From: JBCBEX01 sp038528235
Lineage (GTDB): Bacteria; Bacteroidota; Rhodothermia; Rhodothermales; Rubricoccaceae
Length of the DNA: 43,946 nt
Assembly: GCA_038528235.1 (NCBI GenBank)
Contig: JBCBEX010000028.1
Span: 1 to 43,946 of the forward strand
Reading direction: 5' to 3'
This document shows, piece by piece, positions 32,456-40,661 of the stretch. Position 1 is the stretch's first letter. Every line of letters starts with the position of its first letter. The notes under the pieces were generated by a model. It was not told where the DNA came from, searched no databases, and worked only from the letters and a program-made list of their open reading frames with translations. The translations under genes were made by a program, and so were the position numbers.

Positions 32456-35248
32456 ATGTCCGATTCCACCGCCGACGCGTCCCAGACGCAGGAGCAAGCC
32501 AGCCTCTTCCCGCTCCCCGCCGACAAGAAAAAGCGCGCGGGCGCGACGCCGCTCATGCGGCAGTATTGGAAGATCAAGGACCGCCACCCCGGCGCGCTCC
32601 TGCTGTTCCGCATGGGTGACTTCTACGAGACGTTCGAGCGCGATGCCGAGGTCGTGGCCGACGTGCTCGGGATTACGCTCACGAAGCGGGGCAACGGGGC
32701 GGCGGAGGACATCCCGCTCGCAGGCTTCCCACACCACGCGCTCGAAACGCATCTCCCGAAGCTCGTCAGCGCGGGCTACCGCGTCGCGGTGTGCGAGCAG
32801 CTCGAAGACGCCAAGTTCGCCCGTAAAATCGTCAAGCGCGATGTGGTGGAGGTCGTCACGCCGGGTGTGGCGATGCGCGACCAGCTGCTCTCGGCGAAGC
32901 ACGCGCACTACCTCGCTGCGGCCGTCTGGGGGACGACCAAGCACACGCAGGGCCGCGTCGGCTTCGCGTTCGTGGACGCCTCGACGGGCGCGTTCTTCGT
33001 CGCCGAGGCTGCGGCCGAAGACTTCGAGGGACTCCTGCAGACCGTAGGCCCGGCGGAGTTGCTCATCGACAAGCGGCAGAAGAAGCAGCTTCAGTCGATC
33101 CGCGACACGTCGTTCGCGCTCACGCCGCAGGAGGACTGGGTCTTCAGCTACGACTTCGCCTACGAGACGCTGCTGCGGCACTTCGAGACGCACTCGCTCA
33201 AGGGCTACGGCTTTGAGGACGACGGGCCGAACGGCGCAGACGCCCTCGCGATTGCGGCGGCAGGCGCGGCGCTCTATTACCTCGGCGAGACACAGAAGGG
33301 CCGCGTTCCCCACGTGCGTCGCCTCCAGCGCTACGACGCCAGCGACTACATCGCCCTCGACGCCGCCACGAAGCGCAACCTCGAACTCGTCGCCACGATG
33401 CAGTCGGGCCGCCGGGACGGTTCGCTCATCGGCGTCCTCGACCACACGCTCACGCCGATGGGCGGGCGGCTCCTTCGCGCGTGGCTCGTCCGCCCGCTCC
33501 AGTCGGTCGAGAAGATCGAGCAGCGCCTCGACGCCGTCGACGCGCTTTTCCAGTCGGAGCGGTTGCGACGCAGCCTGCGCGAGGAACTGAAGCAGGTCGG
33601 CGACCTCGAACGCCTCGCGGCGAAGGTCTGCACGGGCCGCGCCACGCCGCGCGACCTCGTCACGCTCAAGCTCACGCTCCGGCAGATCCCGCCCGTCAAG
33701 CAACTCCTGGAGGATGTCGCCTCCGACACGCTCGCTAAGGTCACGGCCGCGCTCACGCTCTGCCAGGACACCGTAGATCGCATCCAGGCGGCGCTTGCCG
33801 ACGAGCCGCCGGCCAAGATGGACGCGGGCGGTACCATCCGCGCTGGGTTCTCTGACGAACTCGACGACCTCCGCACGGTGTCCAAGGGCGGCAAGACCTA
33901 CCTCGCCGAGTTGCAGGCGCGCGCTGCGGCCGAGACGGGCATCACGAGCCTCAAAATCGGCTACAACAAGGTCTTCGGCTACTACCTCGAAGTCACCAAC
34001 ACGCACAAGGACAAGGTCCCGGCTGCGTGGACGCGCAAGCAGACGCTCGTCAACGCAGAGCGCTACATCACCGAGGACCTGAAGGTCTACGAGGAGAAGA
34101 TCCTCACCGCCGAGGAGCGCGCCCTCGCGCTGGAGCAGCAGTTGTTCTCGGAGCTGCGCATGGCCGTCGCCGAGGCCGTCGAGCCGATCCAGCGCAACGC
34201 CCGCTACCTCGCTATGCTCGACGTGTTCGCCGGGCTCGCCGAGGCCGCGCGGAAGTACGACTACGTCCGCCCGACCGTCGACGAGTCGCTCGTGCTCGAC
34301 CTCGAAGCAGCACGGCACCCCGTTGTGGAGCGGACGCTGCCCGCAGGCGAGGCGTTCATCCCCAACAGCGTGTTGCTGGACCCGGACGGCGAGGTGGAGA
34401 CCGAGCCGGCGAGGGGTGGCCAAGTCCACGTCATCACCGGGCCCAACATGGCGGGCAAGAGCGTGGTGCTGCGGCAGGTCGGGCTCGCGGTGCTGCTCGC
34501 GCAGGTGGGCAGCTTCGTCCCAGCGAAGCGCGCGCGGATCGGCGTGGTCGACAAGATCTTTACGCGCGTCGGGGCTTCGGACAACCTCGCGGCGGGGGAG
34601 AGCACCTTCCTCGTGGAGATGAACGAGACGGCGAACATCCTCAACAACGCCACGCCGCGTTCGCTCATCCTGCTCGACGAGGTCGGGCGCGGGACGAGCA
34701 CGTTCGACGGGCTGAGTATCGCCTGGGCGATCGTGGAGCACCTGCACAATCACGCGCCGGTCGCTGCACGGACGCTCTTCGCGACGCACTACCACGAACT
34801 CAACGCGCTCGCCGACCGCCTCGACGGCGTGCTGCCCTTCCGCATCCAGGTGCAGGAGCACGACGGCCGGGTCATCTTCCTCCGCACGCTCATTCCCGGC
34901 GGTGCCGACCATAGCTACGGCATCGAGGTGGCGCGCATGGCGGGGCTGCCTGAAGCGGTGATTGCGCGCGCGAAACACGTGCTGCGCCACCTGGAAGCGC
35001 ACGACGTCGCGGCAGAGATGCACGGCCTAGGCTCGTCCACTGAGGCATCCGGTGATGGCGCGCTGCCGTCCGTCCGCGCTACGCCCGATATCCCCGCGCC
35101 GGACCTCACGGCGCCCGTCGCCTACGCCGCCCCTGATCCCATCGCGGCGCAACTCCTGGACACACTGGAAGCGCTCGACCCGAACCGCCTCACACCCATC
35201 GAGGCCCTGATGAAGCTCGCTGAGTTGAAGCAGATCGCAGACGGATGA
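32456..35248 (+). CDS. mutS: DNA mismatch repair protein MutS
   Basis: Recognises mismatches and small loops and recruits MutL. The N-terminal mismatch domain begins MRQYWKIKDRHPGALLLF with RMGDFYETFERDAE. The core clamp and lever follow. The ATPase has Walker A GPNMAGKSVVLRQ (about residues 662-674) and Walker B LILLDEVGRGTSTFDGLS (near 738), with the His of FATHYHEL. The Walker A has Ala where Gly is common (GPNMGGKS). 930 aa, within the normal range, with a Ser/Pro/Ala-rich linker before the C-terminal tetramer-like helix (LTPIEALMKLAELKQ). mutL is not in the window. Confidence 0.96.
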   Translation: MSDSTADASQTQEQASLFPLPADKKKRAGATPLMRQYWKIKDRHPGALLLFRMGDFYETFERDAEVVADVLGITLTKRGNGAAEDIPLAGFPHHALETHLPKLVSAGYRVAVCEQLEDAKFARKIVKRDVVEVVTPGVAMRDQLLSAKHAHYLAAAVWGTTKHTQGRVGFAFVDASTGAFFVAEAAAEDFEGLLQTVGPAELLIDKRQKKQLQSIRDTSFALTPQEDWVFSYDFAYETLLRHFETHSLKGYGFEDDGPNGADALAIAAAGAALYYLGETQKGRVPHVRRLQRYDASDYIALDAATKRNLELVATMQSGRRDGSLIGVLDHTLTPMGGRLLRAWLVRPLQSVEKIEQRLDAVDALFQSERLRRSLREELKQVGDLERLAAKVCTGRATPRDLVTLKLTLRQIPPVKQLLEDVASDTLAKVTAALTLCQDTVDRIQAALADEPPAKMDAGGTIRAGFSDELDDLRTVSKGGKTYLAELQARAAAETGITSLKIGYNKVFGYYLEVTNTHKDKVPAAWTRKQTLVNAERYITEDLKVYEEKILTAEERALALEQQLFSELRMAVAEAVEPIQRNARYLAMLDVFAGLAEAARKYDYVRPTVDESLVLDLEAARHPVVERTLPAGEAFIPNSVLLDPDGEVETEPARGGQVHVITGPNMAGKSVVLRQVGLAVLLAQVGSFVPAKRARIGVVDKIFTRVGASDNLAAGESTFLVEMNETANILNNATPRSLILLDEVGRGTSTFDGLSIAWAIVEHLHNHAPVAARTLFATHYHELNALADRLDGVLPFRIQVQEHDGRVIFLRTLIPGGADHSYGIEVARMAGLPEAVIARAKHVLRHLEAHDVAAEMHGLGSSTEASGDGALPSVRATPDIPAPDLTAPVAYAAPDPIAAQLLDTLEALDPNRLTPIEALMKLAELKQIADG

Positions 35249-35338
35249 TCGAGGGCTGCGAGGACGTGTGACACACGGATGGCACTCGGTTGCAGGAGCT
35301 TGATTTCGAGTCCTCCGCGAACACAGCCCAATCCTGCC

Positions 35339-36373
35339 ATGTCGCTGTCTTTCAATCCGCTCAGCCGCCGCCCTCAGCGCCGTCGTCTTGTGATGGCGGT
35401 CCGTGGCGCGGCTGGGGCTGGCAAATCGGTCTTCGCCGCCAGCCTGGCCGACGCTGGGCTCGGGCGTCTGTGCTTCTTCGACACGGAGCGGAAGGCGCGT
35501 CTACTTCCCGGCGCCGATGGCACCACATTCGACGCGCTCGAGATTGAGCAGCCCCAGGAGTTGCCTGCGTTCATCGACTGGGCGTTGGGCCCCGAAGGAC
35601 AGGCGCAGGGCTATGGCTGCTACGCCCTCGACTCTTGGGCGATGTACTTCGGGCGCCAACACCGGGCCCTGCTCGAAGCTGTGCGGGCTCGGACGGGTGA
35701 TCCGACGGCGCAGCCCACGGCCGAGGAGTTGCAGGCCGACCAACTCGTTCTCCAGGAAGTCCTCCGTCGCCTCTGCGTCGATTCCGGCGCGTGCGTGGTC
35801 ATCACCGACCAGATCGCGGCCAAGGGCAAAGAGGATCGGGAAGAAAACGAACTGGGGCGCGTGCTCCCGATGACAGCGTCGGGCCTGGAATACTTCGTCG
35901 ATGTGATGGTAGAGTTGTTCGTCCGGGTCGAGGGCTTCGAGACCGTGCGCGTCGCGCGCGTCGTGAAGTCCAACGTTCCGGAGTTGCCCGTAGGTGCCGA
36001 GATTGAGCAACCGACGTTTGCTGACTTCCTCAACCGTTTAGGTGCGGGGCCTCAGCCGGCCACCCTGCCTGCTGACGAGGCCGCACAGCCTGTTGCGGAG
36101 CCCGACGCGCTCGGGCCGACGCTCGCAGACCTGCGCGAGACGGCTACCGTCTACGGCCTCGACGCGGCGCAACTGCGCGTGGCGGCCCGGCACTACTGTG
36201 GTACGTCTGACCTCGACCGTCTCGCGCCGGACCAGATTGAGAACCTGCTCGACCGTATGCACGCCCGCTATGCGCCCTCCACCGGCGACGGTGCAAGCGC
36301 GCAGCCCGAGGACGTTGCCGCCGAGGTGTCCACCACGGTAAAGAAGCCCAAGAAGCGCCGCCGCGCTGCGTAA
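35339..36373 (+). CDS. RecA/Sak4-like AAA ATPase (AAA_24 type)
   Basis: 344 aa. Walker A GAAGAGKS at residues 23-30 follows a short basic N-terminus. The segment CFFDTERKARLLPG (near 48) and the Walker B-like YALDSWAMYF (near 98) match the phage nucleotide-binding AAA_24/Sak4 group, RecA-like proteins that pair with ssDNA-annealing systems. VVITDQIAAKGKEDREENELG (near 160) may be the sensor loop. The C-terminal region (LADLRETATVYGL... LLDRMHARY) is helical, and the end KKPKKRRRAA is strongly basic, suggesting nucleic-acid binding. It follows mutS by 90 nt. No phage genes surround it. Confidence 0.75.
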   Translation: MSLSFNPLSRRPQRRRLVMAVRGAAGAGKSVFAASLADAGLGRLCFFDTERKARLLPGADGTTFDALEIEQPQELPAFIDWALGPEGQAQGYGCYALDSWAMYFGRQHRALLEAVRARTGDPTAQPTAEELQADQLVLQEVLRRLCVDSGACVVITDQIAAKGKEDREENELGRVLPMTASGLEYFVDVMVELFVRVEGFETVRVARVVKSNVPELPVGAEIEQPTFADFLNRLGAGPQPATLPADEAAQPVAEPDALGPTLADLRETATVYGLDAAQLRVAARHYCGTSDLDRLAPDQIENLLDRMHARYAPSTGDGASAQPEDVAAEVSTTVKKPKKRRRAA

Positions 36374-36405
36374 TCGGCTTCAGCACTCGGCTTCAGCACT
36401 CGGCT
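36374..36405. repeat. 13-bp tandem repeat after the AAA ATPase gene
   Basis: TCGGCTTCAGCAC occurs at 36374-36386 and 36387-36399, then a partial third copy TCGGCT. It starts at the base after the stop codon. Confidence 0.85.
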
Positions 36406-36445
36406 GCGACCGGGCATCGTCCGTTCACGCGTCTCGTACAGATCC

Positions 36446-36901
36446 ATGGATCACATCAACGGCCTCGGCGGCGCCTTCGTCTTTTCAAACGACCCGAAGC
36501 GCCTCGCCGACTGGTACACCGAGCACTTGGGGCTCGCCTTCGAGGGCAGCGTCGAGTTTGGCGCTTTCTACCATCAGTTCTGGAGCCGCCACCTCGACGA
36601 TCCCGCTCGTCGCCTCGACACGACGTTCGCCATCATGCAGGCGACGGCAGACTTCCCGCCGCCTCTCGTCCATGGCGACGTGGAGACGTATGGCGACCAG
36701 CCGTTTATGGTCAACCTTCGCGTCAACGACCTCGACGCGCTCCTCGACCGCCTCCAGCGGAACGGCATCGAAGTGCTGGGGCGGCAGGATGAGTCCTACG
36801 GCAAGTTCGCGTGGGTCCGGGACGCCGACGGTCACCGTATCGAGCTGTACCAGCCGACGATGCAGCCACCCGAGCAGGGGCAGCCGTCTAAGAAAGGATA
36901 G
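36446..36901 (+). CDS. VOC (glyoxalase/dioxygenase-like) family protein
   Basis: 151 aa with one pair of beta-alpha-beta-beta-beta modules: GLGGAFVFSNDPKRLADWY with EHLGLAFEGS, and PFMVNLRVNDLDALLDRL with WVRDADGHRIELYQP. The last segment (D-P/A-D-G-x-x-x-E-L) is the usual end of vicinal oxygen chelate proteins, and its Glu is a likely metal ligand. The reaction cannot be assigned. Tail-to-tail with the TonB receptor gene, 22 nt apart. Confidence 0.85.
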   Translation: MDHINGLGGAFVFSNDPKRLADWYTEHLGLAFEGSVEFGAFYHQFWSRHLDDPARRLDTTFAIMQATADFPPPLVHGDVETYGDQPFMVNLRVNDLDALLDRLQRNGIEVLGRQDESYGKFAWVRDADGHRIELYQPTMQPPEQGQPSKKG

Positions 36902-36923
36902 CCGCCCGACGATGGCGCGCCGC

Positions 36924-39077
36924 TTAATTCAGCGACACCGATACGCCTACAAGGACGTGCCGCTCAGGTGCTGGCTCCAAGAAGCGCCCTCCAAACGCGT
37001 TCACAACCACGGAGCCCGCATAGCGCGCGTCGGTGACGTTGCGGACCGTGGCGAACGGCGTGGCGCGCACGCCTCCGCCGAGCCGCACGTCGCTCAGTGC
37101 GACGCGTAGGTGCAACACAGCATGGCCGTCTGCCCGGTTGCTTCCCCCGGTGGTTGCATCGTAGGCGGAGACCGCTTCTCCGCTCAGCCCCATAACCAAC
37201 CGGCTGTTGAGCAGCGGGGTCCGATGGGAGGTCCAGGTTAGCGTCCAGGTTGCCAGGGCAGGAGGGATACCGGGAAGGCGAGTGCCGGATGGCACGTCGG
37301 GATCATCGTTGTCGAGGAAAGAGGCCCGCACCATTGTGAGGGCAAAGGCGCTGGAGAAGCGGCCCGGTCCTAAGGGCAGGCGCTCGGTCTGGACTCCCAG
37401 TTCAAGTCCTAGCGTCTCGGCTTGTCCGCCGTTGTCGAACACGGTGACGTCGTCGATTTCGCGGGGGACGAGCAAGCCCGACACACGTGCGGCAAACGCC
37501 GCCGCATCGAGGCGGACGAACCCGTCGCCACTCGCCCAGGTGCGTCGAGCGCCTACCTCGGCCCCCCACGTTCGCTCGGGCGATAGGGACGGGTTGAGGC
37601 CGGGTCGGCCGTCGGGGCGATTGCCCAATTCCGTGGTGGTCGGTGCGTCGAAGGCGCTAGCTCCGTTCACGAATACGGTCAGCCCACGTGCTCCTGTCCA
37701 CGTCAGGCCGGCGGATGGACTCAGCGCGCCATCTGTGCGGCGGCGTTCCTCCGGCTCCCCCACGTCGACGCCATTGGGCTGTGCTTCATAGGTGATGAGG
37801 TCGGCGCGCAGGGCCGCCGTGGCCGTCCAAGACCCCGTGCCATGATCCCAGAACGGTAGCGCAATGCGGCCGAAGACCGCGCTAGACTGGACCGTTTCGA
37901 GTTGACTCGTCAGCACGTCGGCGCCCGGCCGACCGCTGTCGTTGGTCGTCTCCAGGCGGTCGTCGCGCTGCGCTTCAACCTCGAGACCGAGGCCCCAGGG
38001 GACGGGCCGTTCGGCGAGTTGGGTGCCCTCAATCGTTGCGCGTGCGCCACCTGTAGAACGGTCAAGTTGGATGTAGCGGGGGACAATCGGATTGTCGAGT
38101 GTGCGGAGCCCGCCCCAAAGCGTGGTGGCGAGCCGGGCGTTTGCTGCAAGAGGCTGAGTATAGGAGAGCGCTAGGTAGCCTTGCGTCAGTTCTTTCCCGG
38201 CGTCTTGCTCGATGGAGGCAGCGCGCGTTTGCCTGGGGTCCTCCGCAGCCTGCTCGGGGGTGAGCCCACCCGGCGATTGTGCTCGCGGGATATACGCTCC
38301 AAGGGCGACCACTTGAAGCGACCGCCCAGCGCCTAGCGGCAGCCGACCCGATCCGCCAAGGCGAAACGTCTCCGAAGCGGCATGGGTGCGGTAGCCACGC
38401 TGGCTGACCGCCGAGCCCCACACCGACAGGCGGCCACGCCGTAGCGACGGCTGCACGGCTGCTTCGGCTTTGTAGAGCCCGAACCCGCCTCCAAGGGCGC
38501 GCAGTGCAACGTTCGGAGCGTCAGCCAATGCTTCCGTCGAAAGCGCGACCACGCCCCCCGATCCGCTACCCCAGAACGCCGAGGCCGGGCCCCGCAGCAC
38601 TTCAATACGGTGGACGAGGGCCGGATCGACCACGTTGAGTTGCGTCTGGCCATCCGGGAGCGTCAGCGGGATCCCGTCCAGCAACACGTGGGAGCCACGT
38701 ACGCCGAAGGCCGAGCGCCAGCCAACGCCGCGCACGAGTAGGCGTTCGCCCGTAGAGGGATTGCCGCGGTCCGAGATCCACACGCCAGGAAGGCCGGCCC
38801 CGAGATCAGCGAGCGACGCCCCTGGCTCGGTGACACGCTCGAAACTCGGTCGAACGCGGGTGGCAACAGCGAGAGGAGCCCGTGCGGACTCGAGGGTGAA
38901 CGGTGCCGCGGTCACGACGACATCGCGGAGCTGACGCAGCGTGTCAGGTACGGTCAGCACGGATGCATCGGAGCTCGAAAGGGCACCCTCGGCGCTCTGC
39001 GCGAGCACGGCCACCGGGATGAGCAGAGGCCAGACCCATAGCCAACGAAGAGGACGCACGTATGCTGAACCGATCAT
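36924..39077 (-). CDS. TonB-dependent outer-membrane receptor
   Basis: Imports a large or scarce nutrient across the outer membrane with energy from TonB; substrate unknown. The N-terminal signal peptide (LRWLWVWPLLIPVAVLAQS) is followed by a TonB box-like segment (LRDVVVTAAP, near residue 57). The plug domain contains LLVRGVGWRSAFGVRGSHVLLDGIPL, then VHRIEVLRGPASAFWGSGSGGVVALST. The barrel ends with VTDARYAGSVVVNAFGGRFLEPAPERHVLVGVSVSLN, closing in a hydrophobic strand ending in Asn. 717 aa from ATG 39077, after which a TAGCCTGCG box is seen upstream. No SusD partner and no metallophore or cobalamin riboswitch is adjacent. Confidence 0.92.
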   Translation of the reverse strand: MIGSAYVRPLRWLWVWPLLIPVAVLAQSAEGALSSSDASVLTVPDTLRQLRDVVVTAAPFTLESARAPLAVATRVRPSFERVTEPGASLADLGAGLPGVWISDRGNPSTGERLLVRGVGWRSAFGVRGSHVLLDGIPLTLPDGQTQLNVVDPALVHRIEVLRGPASAFWGSGSGGVVALSTEALADAPNVALRALGGGFGLYKAEAAVQPSLRRGRLSVWGSAVSQRGYRTHAASETFRLGGSGRLPLGAGRSLQVVALGAYIPRAQSPGGLTPEQAAEDPRQTRAASIEQDAGKELTQGYLALSYTQPLAANARLATTLWGGLRTLDNPIVPRYIQLDRSTGGARATIEGTQLAERPVPWGLGLEVEAQRDDRLETTNDSGRPGADVLTSQLETVQSSAVFGRIALPFWDHGTGSWTATAALRADLITYEAQPNGVDVGEPEERRRTDGALSPSAGLTWTGARGLTVFVNGASAFDAPTTTELGNRPDGRPGLNPSLSPERTWGAEVGARRTWASGDGFVRLDAAAFAARVSGLLVPREIDDVTVFDNGGQAETLGLELGVQTERLPLGPGRFSSAFALTMVRASFLDNDDPDVPSGTRLPGIPPALATWTLTWTSHRTPLLNSRLVMGLSGEAVSAYDATTGGSNRADGHAVLHLRVALSDVRLGGGVRATPFATVRNVTDARYAGSVVVNAFGGRFLEPAPERHVLVGVSVSLN

Positions 39078-39114
39078 GACGAGCGCTGGGGTGACATGGC
39101 GGGACCACAAGAGT

Positions 39115-39123
39115 CGCAGGCTA
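39115..39123 (-). promoter_or_regulatory. Possible -7 box of the TonB receptor gene
   Basis: On the minus strand this reads TAGCCTGCG, 37 nt before the ATG at 39077. It differs by one base from the recurring TAGCTTGCG. Confidence 0.3.
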
Positions 39124-39195
39124 GAAAAGTCGCAGGCGAGCGACACGCGAGAATCCCGCCCTGTTCCTCGGTTGGCGGCTGGGAAACTCCGTCCA

Positions 39196-39230
39196 CAAAA
39201 AAACGCCCCACGCGATGGGCGTGGGGCGTT
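39196..39230 (-). terminator. Terminator of the tRNA-Phe/tRNA-Asp unit
   Basis: A perfect 12-bp stem (39202-39213 with 39219-39230) with a 5-nt loop is followed on the minus strand by seven T residues. It lies 6 nt after tRNA-Asp. Confidence 0.92.
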
Positions 39231-39236
39231 GCTGTG

Positions 39237-39310
<74 letters not shown>

Positions 39311-39356
39311 GAACAGAGACTGGCGCGCCGATGTCAACGCGACAGGACGAAAACAT

Positions 39357-39379
39357 ACGGTGGCGAGACGGACTCGAAC
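39357..39379 (-). pseudogene. tRNA 3'-end relic between tRNA-Phe and tRNA-Asp
   Basis: On the minus strand GTTCGAGTCCGTCTCGCCAC aligns to the T-loop and 3' acceptor end of tRNA-Phe (GTTCGAGTCCGTCCCTGGCCAC), with a 2-nt gap. The 5' half has no matching T-stem and no proper acceptor or anticodon arm, so it is not a working tRNA. It may be a leftover of a tRNA duplication or of an element that integrated in a tRNA end. Confidence 0.55.
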
Positions 39380-39437
39380 AATATGCAGAACGCGATCAAC
39401 GCGCGCTTCACATCGAGCGGCATCGCCCAAAGAACGG

Positions 39438-39510
39438 TGGCCAGGGACGGACTCGAACCGCCGACACATGGATTTTCAGTCCATTGCTCTACCAACTGAG
39501 CTACCTGGCC
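39438..39510 (-). tRNA. tRNA-Phe (anticodon GAA)
   Basis: GGCCAGG/CCTGGCC acceptor stem, discriminator A, anticodon loop CTGAAAA (GAA) and T-arm GGCGG-TTCGAGT-CCGTC. 73 nt without CCA. It is first in a unit with tRNA-Asp, and a perfect -7 box lies 50 nt upstream. Confidence 0.96.
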
Positions 39511-39559
39511 GGTAGCGTCGCTGCGGAGGGATCACGCGCCCCGCGCGATGGCAAGGCAC

Positions 39560-39567
39560 CAAAGATA
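39560..39567 (-). promoter_or_regulatory. -7 box of the tRNA-Phe/tRNA-Asp unit
   Basis: On the minus strand this reads TATCTTTG, the exact Bacteroidota consensus, identical to the box before mutS. Confidence 0.6.
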
Positions 39568-39620
39568 CGGAGCCCCGTTGCGAAGAACATCCGCAGAGTG
39601 CGAACAGTTGGCGAAGGGCG

Positions 39621-40526
39621 TCACGCAGCGCCGTCCGCTGCCCGGCGTGCCGCCGCGAAGGTGTTGCGCAGCAGCATCGCAATGGTCATCGGACCCACGC
39701 CGCCAGGAACGGGCGTGATCGCCCCCGCCACCTCCTTGACTGTGTCGAAGTCGACATCGCCCACGAGTCGGTAGCCGCGCTTGCGGGAAGCATCGTCCAC
39801 GCGGTTGATGCCCACGTCGATCACCGTGGCACCCGGCTTGACCATGCTCGCCGAGATCATGTGGGGACGGCCCACCGCAGCAATGAGGATGTCCGCCTGC
39901 AGCGTATGGTGACGCAGGTCAGCAGTGCGGCTGTGGCACACGGTCACGGTGGCGTCCAGGCCACGTTGGAGGAGGAGGTTGGCCATCGGCGTCCCGACGA
40001 TGTGGCTGCGCCCGACGATGACGGCATGCGCCCCGCTCGTTTGGACGCCTGTACGTTTCAGCATCTCCACGATGCCTGCCGGAGTGCAAGGGGCAAAACC
40101 TCCGGCTCCCAAGACCACACGCCCTACGTTTTCGGGGTGGAAGCCATCGACATCCTTCTCCGGCGCGAGTGCATGGATCACCTTCGCCGCGTCGATGTGG
40201 TCGGGAAGGGGCAACTGAACAAGGATGCCGTCTACGCTCTCGTCGGCGTTGAGGCTGGCGATGAGGGCGAGGAGGTCAGCTTCGGACAAGTCCGCCGGTC
40301 GGCGTAGCGTCTCAGCGGTGATACCCGCCTCGGCCGCCGCTTTGGTCTTGCCGCGCACGTACGACGCGGACGCTGGGTTGTCGCCGACAAGCACGACGGC
40401 GAGGGACGGCGCGCGATGCCCGGACGCCACCCATGCATCGACCTCGGCCCGGAGGTCGGAGCGTACGGCCGCCGCGATGGCGCGCCCGTCGATGAGTAGG
40501 GCAGACGAGGTATCGGTGTCAGACAT
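39621..40526 (-). CDS. folD: Methylenetetrahydrofolate dehydrogenase / methenyl-THF cyclohydrolase
   Basis: Bifunctional enzyme of one-carbon metabolism that interconverts 5,10-methylene-THF and 10-formyl-THF with NADP. Motifs: SASYVRGKTKAA (catalytic Lys60 region), VQLPLPDHID, KDVDGFHPENVG, PCTPAGIVEML, the Rossmann-type VIVGRSHIVGTPMANLL, and the C-terminal signature PVPGGVGPMTIAMLL. 301 aa from ATG 40526. The frame stays open far upstream across the divergent asd promoter, but only this start fits the family. It is divergent from asd across 135 nt, with a perfect -7 box TAGTTTTG on its side. Confidence 0.95.
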   Translation of the reverse strand: MSDTDTSSALLIDGRAIAAAVRSDLRAEVDAWVASGHRAPSLAVVLVGDNPASASYVRGKTKAAAEAGITAETLRRPADLSEADLLALIASLNADESVDGILVQLPLPDHIDAAKVIHALAPEKDVDGFHPENVGRVVLGAGGFAPCTPAGIVEMLKRTGVQTSGAHAVIVGRSHIVGTPMANLLLQRGLDATVTVCHSRTADLRHHTLQADILIAAVGRPHMISASMVKPGATVIDVGINRVDDASRKRGYRLVGDVDFDTVKEVAGAITPVPGGVGPMTIAMLLRNTFAAARRAADGAA

Positions 40527-40571
40527 GGTGAAGCCTAGAAGAAGCCGAGGGTGGAAGCGGTTCGCGACACG

Positions 40572-40579
40572 CAAAACTA
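40572..40579 (-). promoter_or_regulatory. -7 box of folD
   Basis: On the minus strand this reads TAGTTTTG, an exact TAnnTTTG match, 45 nt before the folD ATG. Confidence 0.55.
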
Positions 40580-40614
40580 CCAGGCCCATGCGGATCGCAA
40601 TGCGAAGGCCCCGG

Positions 40615-40622
40615 TAGATTCG
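40615..40622 (+). promoter_or_regulatory. -7-like box of asd
   Basis: TAGATTCG lies 39 nt before the asd ATG, one mismatch from TAnnTTTG. It forms a divergent pair with the folD box 35 nt away. Confidence 0.45.
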
Positions 40623-40661
40623 CCTGACACCTTCCGTCACCTTCCACTCCCACCTCGACCC

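Noticed and set aside
31676..35023. A 1115-codon open frame antisense to mutS and DUF5686
   Set aside because: It is a shadow of high-GC codon use opposite two clear genes, is highly Arg/Glu/Val-rich, and shows no domain.
39078..39200. Possible cobalamin or other riboswitch before the TonB receptor
   Set aside because: The leader is short and has no conserved riboswitch boxes; only a weak promoter-like box is seen.
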